Assembly: GCA_021234155.1 (NCBI GenBank)
Contig: JAJEKV010000027.1
Location: 5,392,623-5,456,622 of the forward strand
Reading direction: 5' to 3'
DNA: 64,000 nt
From: Isoetes taiwanensis
Taxonomy: Eukaryota; Streptophyta; Lycopodiopsida; Isoetales; Isoetaceae
Made by a program: the position numbers and the translations under genes
Shown here: piece after piece, positions 56,905 to 64,000 of the stretch
Numbering within the stretch: position 1 is the stretch's first letter
How the letters are laid out: each line of letters starts with the position of its first letter
The notes under the pieces: generated by a model
What the model saw: the letters and a program-made list of their open reading frames with translations, nothing else
What the model was told of the DNA's origin: nothing
Databases searched by the model: none

Positions 56905-57330
56905 TTGAGTTTGTAGTGGCGGGTACCGGTTGGTGGGTCTAGCCCTCGCTATCCCGGTGTGTGCGGCGTGGTGAGCCTCTCGTCGTATCTTATTCCGCCC
57001 CGCTTTTTACTCTTAGTTTGCATTTCGCAGGTTTGTGCATTTCGCATGATTTTGAGTTTATAGTGGTCCGGTTACCCGGTTGGTGGGTCTAGCCCTCGCT
57101 ATCACGGTGTCTGCGGTGAGAGCCTCTCTGTCCCGTATCTTATTCTGTCCACCTTTTACTCATACGGTCTTGCGACCTTATACATTTACCTTTTGTAGAT
57201 TTGGAGTGCTTCAGTTAACCAGTTGGTGGGTCTAGCCCTCGCTATACTGGCGTGCGGCGGAGGTTGGAACTCTCTGTTCCGCACTTAATGCTGTCCGCTT
57301 TTGCTCCTTACAATTTGCCTGTTCCCTTGT
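56905..57330 (-). promoter_or_regulatory. Tandem ~150-bp monomers in LINE 5' region
   Basis: TTGGTGGGTCTAGCCCTCGC followed by TAT starts at 56930, 57080 and 57223, so the periods are 150 and 143 bp. Each is followed by a GTGCGG(C)G-like word, then GAGCCTCTC or AACTCTCTG, a TCTTATTC or ACTTAATGC word, and TTTTACTC-like T-rich sequence. They lie upstream of ORF1 in the sense of the LINE. By analogy with mouse L1 5' monomers they may be promoter units; that role is inferred. Confidence 0.8.
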
Positions 57331-58020
57331 TTTCGTTGTCCGTCCGTGCATCTCTCCTTTTCCTTCTGCCTCCCCTCTGTATGTCCGTCTTACGTTTTGT
57401 TGTTTTCGGGTCTCATCTGTTTCCTTTACTCCCATCAGCCTTTTAGTTCTTTAGTCTGTCCCGAGTTTGCCACCCTTTTTCTCAAGGTTTTTATGCTGGT
57501 TCCGTGGCTCCCCTTTCGCCCTCGTAAATTCTTGCCTTGGTAAGTACCTTCAGCCTCCCCCCTGTTTTCTGCTGTTCTTTTACTCTTTTACCAATCTGCC
57601 GCTGCTGTGGTCATCTGTCTCCCTTGATGTTTTCTGTGTACTTGGGTTTTCCGTTGTCCCCCTGTGTACCTGTTCCTGTGTTCTGGGGTTGATATCCTGT
57701 TTAACCAATATTTTTACTATCTTGCATGCTACCACCTTTTCCTGTTTTCTGAGTGGATTTCTTGCTGTCGTGTTTGCTGTCGCGTTTTCCCGCCTCTTGG
57801 GTGGATGTCCATGTTGCCTATTTGTCTGTACTCGTAGGGATCTTTGCCATTTGTTGAATTGTGATAGCGTCGTTAGTCACCCAAACTCCCCTCAGGAATG
57901 CATGGAGAGATGTACAGTTACACTTCCAGTACAATTTTGTAAATTGCTACTTGACTACTTTCCGCATATAGTAATCTAAGGGTTATGGATATGAAAATAT
58001 CACTTTACCTTGTGTAGAAA

Positions 58021-58427
58021 GTAATTGAGAGTAAGAACATACTGATCTTCGTAACAAAGGAGCTGTCTTTTATGTGTAATTCTATCTTATATTCAAAAAG
58101 AGAATTCACAGTTACATATTCTGGCTTATTCAGCCACTTTTAAGCATCTCAGGCAAGATTTTTCCTTCTATGTTCGGGTTTCCCCGCATCATTCAAACAT
58201 TTCATACATCTTTATGCTGAATACATCTTACATATTTTAGCAAAACTGAAAAACTGAAACATAAAAGAGCAAGAAAAGTGACAGATAGAAAGGTAAAGCA
58301 AAAACAAAAACAAAAACAAAAACAAAGGGGTTACATGCAGCCCCTTCATCTCCCTCCATTGTTGCCTCTCCCCATCCCAGATATTCATTTCCTTGGCTTT
58401 TTCTCCGCGGACGACTCCCCTATCTTT
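58021..58427. other. AT-rich spacer with (CAAAAA)n
   Basis: AAAACA repeats at 58300-58326. It would include the 3' untranslated region of the gene that starts at 58934 on the minus strand. Confidence 0.5.
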
Positions 58428-58934
58428 TTAACTTTTTTCCAGGTTTCTCCCCATATATGCTCGGCATATGAAATCAACAGGGTTCTTCTCGCAACAGTAT
58501 ATACAAACCTTCCCAAAATCACAGATGTATAGGTTGTGCTGATAGCTTGAAGACCGCTGTAACGCTGCATGAATCTGCAATCGATTAAAACACTGCATAG
58601 TTCTGTCTAGATCCTGGCGCCTCACTGAATCATTTTTATCGCCTAATACTCCAAGCACCTCCAGTAACCCCAAAGTATAACCACGATCCCGTATATGTTG
58701 AGCATGATGAATTCGGTCGCAGTACAAACAGTGCACTCGCCCGCAGCTGATGCACGACGGCAGACCCCGTCCCAAGCATAAACACTCCGGTTCACAGATA
58801 CACCAGGGATTGAGATCCTCGAGGTCAGGATTGTAGGGCACCGTAAGGTTGCCCGGGACCCCAGATCCGGGTCGCTTCATGGCCTTTCTCTTCTCCCCAT
58901 CGTTGTCGACTGCTGCTCTCTTACCCTTGTCCAT
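58428..58934 (-). CDS. Small Cys/His-rich putative zinc-binding protein
   Basis: 168 residues without introns or stops. The first in-frame ATG is at 58932-58934 (MDKGKRAAVDNDGEKRKAMK); the codon at the upstream limit of the open frame is TTG, so this ATG is chosen. The N-terminus is basic. Then come WCICEPECLCLG and LPSCISCGRVHCLYCDRIHH, followed by AQHIRD. This gives C-x-C-x3-C-x-C and C-x2-C-x4-C-x2-C-x3-HH-x2-H spacing, able to bind two zincs in a B-box or PLATZ-like way. A helical middle (QDLDRTMQCFNRLQIHAALQ) and a conserved-looking end (YICDFGKVCIYCCEKNPVDF, ICRAYMG) follow. It is probably a nuclear DNA- or protein-binding factor; PLATZ membership is a guess. A TATA box lies about 155 bp upstream. 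It is the only intact-looking gene in the window. Confidence 0.7.
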   Translation of the reverse strand: MDKGKRAAVDNDGEKRKAMKRPGSGVPGNLTVPYNPDLEDLNPWCICEPECLCLGRGLPSCISCGRVHCLYCDRIHHAQHIRDRGYTLGLLEVLGVLGDKNDSVRRQDLDRTMQCFNRLQIHAALQRSSSYQHNLYICDFGKVCIYCCEKNPVDFICRAYMGRNLEKS

Positions 58935-59085
58935 TTCCGCTGTTGAGCTGTGACGAAGGTGAAGACGGAGATGGACTGGCGCTTCCCTCGAACTCTGAAA
59001 TTGAGGGCTCAAGAGCTCCAGGCGCTGAGGAATCGTGAGAGATCTTGAGAGTGGGTTTTCACCATTCGTTTATTTCTTTGTTACT

Positions 59086-59099
59086 ACTCTTATATAGCT
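59086..59099 (-). promoter_or_regulatory. Candidate TATA box of the Cys/His-rich gene
   Basis: The minus strand reads GAGCTATATAAGAG here. It is a good TATA match, placed about 150 bp before the ATG at 58934, leaving room for a 120-base leader. Confidence 0.6.
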
Positions 59100-60065
59100 C
59101 TAGGGTTACGAAAATCTGTCTGAATTCCCGCTCATTCTTTAAGGTCGTCTGCCTTAAATGCTAGTCTTGTCCTATCTTGTCTCTTCGAATTTTCGTACGT
59201 GAATATTCGCCACCTGTCTCCTAGCTACTTGTCTATCGTACGTACATTTCGTCCCTTTTTTCTATATTTCATTATGTTTCATTCATACGCCTCCCTTGAT
59301 AGTTATGATTATGACGCTAGTCATTCGCGTTCTTTCTTTTTCTTTATATAATCTGTTTATGCTCTCTGCTGTGTTGCCACGTGCTCCATCCCCTTTAGCT
59401 GTGCAGTCCGCTACTGTTCCCTTCCTTTTGCCACGTATTCCGTCTCCTTTAATTTTCATGTAATTATAAATTCAGTGATATTTATCTCACGTTATTAGTC
59501 CCCCACCCCAATCTTTCTTTTTCTTTTATTTTCTTTTCTTTTCCTTTATTTTTCTTTTCTTTTTCTTCTCTTTTCCTTTCTTTTCCCTAACGTTTTAAAA
59601 ATTTGAATCACCCGTCGCCGGACTCGTGAATTATTTTCTTGCCGTTTCCCATATCTGCTAGCTTCTACCCCTTTTGGAAATCGATGGATGGTGTCGTGTA
59701 TAATCTATAGTATTATTTATTTAATTACTGCTTCATCCGTCCCTGATCTTGTACTCCGATGATATATTCATCGTCTGCAATCCGTTGTTTTTATCCGATC
59801 GATCACGGTTTGATTTATCTAAAATCTAGACTGGCTAAACTATCTATAATCTATTTAGACTAAGCACGTTCTAAACTGTAACGAAATCTGAGATGATGCA
59901 CTTACCTGCCTTTGCCCCCATCCTTGCTCTTATCGTCGTCGCCCATCGTCGCCCACACCATCGTCGCCCACACCATAGATTTGTATTACTGGAATATTAA
60001 CCAGATTTGTATTACTGCTTGAAGGGATTTGTATTACTGGTTGAAGGAAAGGGATTTCAATTTCT
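59100..60065. other. Upstream region with pyrimidine tract and short tandem repeats
   Basis: A long T/C-rich tract of TTTTCTTTTCTT type spans 59511-59590. GCCACGT words (a G-box core) stand at about 59377 and 59431. CATCGTCGCCCACAC is repeated at 59945-59975 and AGATTTGTATTACTG at 59980-60040. They may belong to the promoter of the reverse-strand gene at 58934, but function is not shown. Confidence 0.5.
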
Positions 60066-62407
60066 TCAAGATACATTTTTTTCTTGAAATGCATTCGATT
60101 TAGGAGCAGCTATAATCGTTCGGGGCAAGTTTTCCTTGAGGTAGAATTCGGAGCCATGTTTGATCGATTGAGGAAAGTTCAAAATGTGCGCCAAGATTTC
60201 GGGAGGATTTGGTATAATTATGGAGAATATTGTATGTCAACCGCCTTTATTAATGATAGGCAACTCCATGTAAAATTCAAAATGTACACTACAAACACTT
60301 TAACCCAGTTCAAATTTCTACATTAATATACACAAAAATTCAATCACCCTTTTATGCTTCTACCCACTTGTTTTTTTCCGGAACAACTGATTCCTTGATC
60401 CTTTTGTCAGAAGGACATAGCATCTAAAGATGTCTAGAAAAGGACTTTACCAAAAACTCATTCGATCCTTTTTTACTTGATGATGCACCTCAGTCTGCCA
60501 CTATCTGTCTAGCCATACACATTTAAATTAGAAACTTTAGGAGTATCTTTTATAGGCTTCGCTACATCCAGGATAACATTGGCTGTTGTGCTCTAATTTG
60601 CATCCTTCAAATATAAATTATTGAGTGTTAAATGGTTGATGAATGTCCAAAATGGGATTTCTTATGTGTATGTGTACATATAGCTTGGAGCAAGAGTCAT
60701 TTTGGATTCCTTCACCAGCAAAGCTAAAAAATGACACTTTTACCAGCAAAGTGACCAGTGCTGCCTCCTCTTTATACTGATCCACATTAGCATTATACCT
60801 CTATATCTTGGCTGTTTTGAGCAAAACAAATAAGAAGGCAGAGGAGATAGACCAGAATAGGAACTTCGAGAGGAGAAGGAGCTCGGTATGAGAAGGCATT
60901 TTTGTAGTGGTATCCTCTAGTGGTATTCTCTTCTAACCAGCATGTAAAAGAGAATAGAGTAATCAAACAAAGAAGACAATAAAAAACATCTGCCATGCAT
61001 GCTCCATACCATAAGCTTCTTCAGCAAGGGCAAAATAACCTTAACACAGAAGCTTCAAAATTGTAAAGTTTTGGGAAACAGCATGCAAAGAAGGGAAGAA
61101 ACCATTGATTTGATGCTTGCAGCAGGGGAATATAGAGCCCAAAGAGCAAGAACAGAAGTAAATTGCAAGACTAAAACCAATAGGGAATACAGAAATGAAA
61201 ACATACAGCTAATATTTGAGCATATAGGCTTTAGAATCGGTTACCAGCATCTTTTCCTGTTCCAGAACTGAAAAACCGATCCCAACTCTACTTAAAACCA
61301 CGTTTCTAGATATTTCATCGTCCAAGCCATCTGCAAGAACCTAGATATGAAGGTGAGCACTCTAAATCGATAGATCCGAACCTTCAAATGCAAAAGGACA
61401 TGTCGCGATTCTTAGAGGATAAATCATTAGAAATCATATATTAGTATAAACTCTCGATTGGATAAGAGCGGCGCCAAACAAAATCCAGACTCCAAAAATG
61501 AGACGGGCAAAAGTTCTGCGATTTTTGGAACATCGAAAATTATTTCCGGCAGTGAAAAACCCTTATACCTTAGAAAATCAATCTTAAAAAAAAATACCAA
61601 AAACCTTTTTGGCCATACCGGATAATCCCAAATTAAAAGGGTTGATATTTACGTTGAAGGATTTCAAATATGAAGATTGCATATCAATGGTCATATTATG
61701 TTTTTGTTATATGATGAAGACTATTTATATCCTCTTATTCAAGTCAAACACCATATTATGAAGATCAAAATTATGTGGTTAGTGCTTACGTATTTACAAT
61801 TTCATTGGATTTAAGTTTCAAGTTTTTTCAAGAATTCAAGCTCTCAAAAGAAGTTGTACAAGATTTATATTTTTTATTTGGAGTTATGGATGACATGATG
61901 GATGTGACTGACCTTAAAAAAAAAAGGCTACACCACATGACCAATCTAAGTTATTAAAGAGCATTATGGAGAGGGGATTAAGCGCCATGCCAAGGCAGAA
62001 GAGAGAGGGTGCGACCTAGATGGGATTTGCCACCCTTGAAGTGATTACATTTATGTGAAGCCATAGAATCGTCGATTGAGGCAATGACATTCGAGTTTTT
62101 AATTTTTATTTTCCTTGGAAGACTTCTAGGATGCTTTTTAAGAATTGAAGATATTTGGATATTGGATTTTGTTAAGTTGCAATGCGATCCTTATGACCTT
62201 TACAAGTCAAAGATTCTGAAGATCTAATTTTGAAGAACTTGCCGGGACGTCGAGTAATTTGAGGGGGAATAATGTAGAAGATATAATTTGCTCATAATTG
62301 TGCTGTTTGAGTCAAATTGTGCTTAAGGAAGCATTGTCATGCCATATTATTCTCTTAAGTTGTGTAAACACTTGGTGGCAGAAGAGAGGAATTTGCGGAA
62401 TATGAAG
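60066..62407. other. AT-rich spacer, no gene seen
   Basis: Open frames such as 60084-60326, 60999-61271 and 61775-61957 have no recognisable motif. TTTTACCAGCAAAG-type words repeat near 60714-60755. No RNA gene was recognised. Confidence 0.45.
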
Positions 62408-64000
62408 GGTTTGCTAGATACTTTCTCCTTGGCTCGAGCATTCTTCTGAATTGGGTAAATGCTCCGCATTATGGGCCCAGCTGACTCCGCCTCCCCCTTG
62501 TTTGGCTCTATTCCCTTGGAAGGTGCTTCCAGGTAATGTGTGTACTAAGCTGTTGGGTATTCTCTTTGGAGGGGATGTTTCCATAGGGAGGGTGTGGGAT
62601 GAGATTTTGCAGGGGTTGCAGAAACACCTCAATTGGTGGAAGGGTAGCAAGTTGTCCATGGCAGGTAGGATCACTATTTGCCAAGTCAGTACTTTGTAGC
62701 ACTCATGTGTATACAGCATCTGCGATGTTAGCTCCTGAGGGTAAGATACAGGCTTTGGATAAGATTGTTCGAAATTTTGTGTGGGGCGAGGATGATGAAG
62801 GGGCGGTTGTTAAAGTGGCTTGGTGGAAGTGTCTCCGCCCGGGAGGATGGGGGCTTGGCCATTTTGGATTTGGCACCTTTGCATAGTAAGGTGTTGGTCT
62901 CCAAGTTTGTTTGGAGCATTCTGCAGGATGGAGCATCTTCTCACAGTGCGGCATTGTTGTTGCCGATCTCTTCGCCATGCTTATGGCGTTTGGGAAGCCG
63001 TGCGTGCTTGTGGAGTTTGCCACAGGCAATTGTTATATGGTCTCCCGCCTTTCCCACATGCATCCCCTTTTCTCCGCGGGGGTGTTGCGGGGCTTGGGAT
63101 CATGTGCGTGTGCTCTTCCGGCTAGATTATGCCTCGGTTTATCACCACTCTTCTCCTTTCTTGTGGGTTCCTCTACCACTGCGCAAGATTGCCCTTGGTC
63201 GCCACCGCAGTGCATGCTCCGGACCTTGGCCCGTTGGAGGCGAAGCTCTTGGCTCACCTTGGAGGATTGGTATTGGGGTGGTCAGCTAGCTACGTGGGAG
63301 TTCTTTAGAGCTCACTTTCGCCTGAGGGGCAGTGACCGGGCTATCTGGGAACAAATGGCGGGGAGTATTCCGCTACACATACCTATAGTCCCTCAGGATG
63401 ATGTGGTGGTGCAGGTTTGGAAGGTTCATTCAGATGTTGTGTCTTCTTGTTTTGTGCGGTCTTGTTACCGGGTCGCGGCTATTCATGACACACTTGCCCC
63501 TTCGTGCAAGTGGTCTCTGCGGCTTCCGGGTTCTCGATGGCCTTTCGGTTTGGAAGTGGACATGGAGCTCACTTCCCCCATCGGGCGTTAGGTGCTTCAG
63601 GTGGCCGGGTGGTGCACCAACATCGGGGTGAATGCCATTGTGAGTCAGTTTAGGCCAGGTGTGAGCCCTCTCTGCCCTTGTTGTGGCTTTCATCGTGAGA
63701 CTGTGGAGCATTGTCTGGTTTTATGCCCTCACTTGCAGGCTACCTGGGATTGGGTTAGGGCTCTGTTTCAGGTGAGATTGACTAGCCGCCATTCTTTCGC
63801 TTCATGTGTATCCTGGTGCTTGGTCGCTCTTACGGCAGCAAGCCTTGCATCTGTGCGTGGCTTGGTTGGTGTGGCTGACTTGGAAGCGACGGCGGTTGTG
63901 GATCTTTCAGGGGATTTAGCAGCCTGCAGCCTCTCTGATTCCTCGACTCAGGTACAAGCTATTTCAAAGCTTTCTGGTGTTCCCGAGATTAGTAGAGCGA
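62408..64000 (+). mobile_element. L1-type LINE, 5'-truncated, runs off the window
   Basis: Similarity to the L1 at 11713-16478 begins near 62408 (LLDTFSLARAF versus LDAFSLASWC in the other copy), after the active site. It continues with LGILFGGDVS, KHLNWWKGSKLSMAGRITI and, after a frameshift at about 62700, STHVYTASAM. FVWGEDDEGAVVKVAWWKCL and RPGGWGL follow. Later frames give CCGFHRETVEHCLVLCPHLQ and then TWDWVRALF near 63680-63770, a zf-RVT motif with Cys-x2-Cys, His and Cys. The first frame shifts show it is dead. The 3' end and poly(A) lie outside the window. Confidence 0.85.

Larger units (their letters stand above)
55507..58020 (-). mobile_element. LINE, 5' part (ORF1 and 5' region)
   Basis: This is the continuation of the LINE at 41765-45310, separated from it by the LTR element. 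It holds ORF1 and a pyrimidine-rich (plus-strand view) 5' region with tandem monomers. The 5' boundary is not marked by an obvious repeat and is set near 58020, where composition becomes AT-rich. Confidence 0.7.

Noticed and set aside
57467-57979. 170-codon forward frame rich in Phe, Leu and Cys
   Set aside because: Lies antisense in the pyrimidine-rich LINE 5' region; no homology recognised and composition explains it.

Overview
The window is a stretch of nuclear DNA from a land plant with a large, repeat-rich genome. Evidence: a decayed R2R3-MYB gene with the two usual plant MYB introns, a CACTA-type DUF4216 fragment, plant-type LINEs, a Ty3/gypsy element with a second (plant-type) RNase H, AT-rich spacers, GT-AG introns and many frameshifted transposon relics. 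A fern or other spore-bearing plant would fit the element types, but the sequence alone does not fix the lineage. No tRNA, rRNA, organellar or bacterial-type features were seen. All calls are by eye; no search was run.

Layout. 1-8.7 kb: AT-rich spacer with a foldback element (3.43-4.0 kb), a decayed LINE tail (5.7-6.1 kb) and a GC-rich island ending in a palindrome cluster (7.3-7.7 kb). 8.77-9.60 kb: an R2R3-MYB pseudogene. 9.59-25.75 kb: a tandem segmental duplication. Unit A is 9592-19972 and unit B is 19973-25745. Unit A was later hit by a full L1-type LINE (11713-16478), and unit B still holds the empty target site. Unit B carries its own extra block, with 57-bp and 389-bp tandem repeats and a second foldback element. 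Both units carry a CACTA DUF4216 remnant and a reverse-strand LINE relic. 25.75-26.26 kb: a degenerate GAATCT-rich array that truncates unit B.

29.2-32.3 kb: a 5'-truncated APE-type LINE with a (TATTC)n tail. 32.3-37.9 kb: mostly unassigned, with a CCT4 chaperonin-subunit pseudogene near 37.2-37.5 kb. 38.7-41.75 kb: a convergent pair, a multi-exon Ulp1-like cysteine protease gene (+) and a multi-exon unknown gene with a Cys/His cluster (-). This pair is the best candidate for an undescribed mobile element. 41.76-58.0 kb: a reverse-strand LINE of the 29-32 kb type, split at the ORF1/ORF2 boundary by a 10.2-kb Ty3/gypsy element (45311-55506; 1.9-kb LTRs, 5-bp target duplication GGGTT, tRNA-Gln-like primer site). 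The LINE has an L1-ORF1p-like ORF1 and a 5' region built of about 150-bp tandem monomers. 58.43-58.93 kb: the best-preserved single gene, a small intronless Cys/His-rich putative zinc-binding protein (-). 62.4-64.0 kb: a 5'-truncated L1 LINE related to the one at 11.7-16.5 kb, running off the window.

The genes do not form a pathway. The biology is serial transposition: LINEs, an LTR element nested in a LINE, foldback elements, and local tandem duplication that can be ordered in time from shared and unshared insertions.
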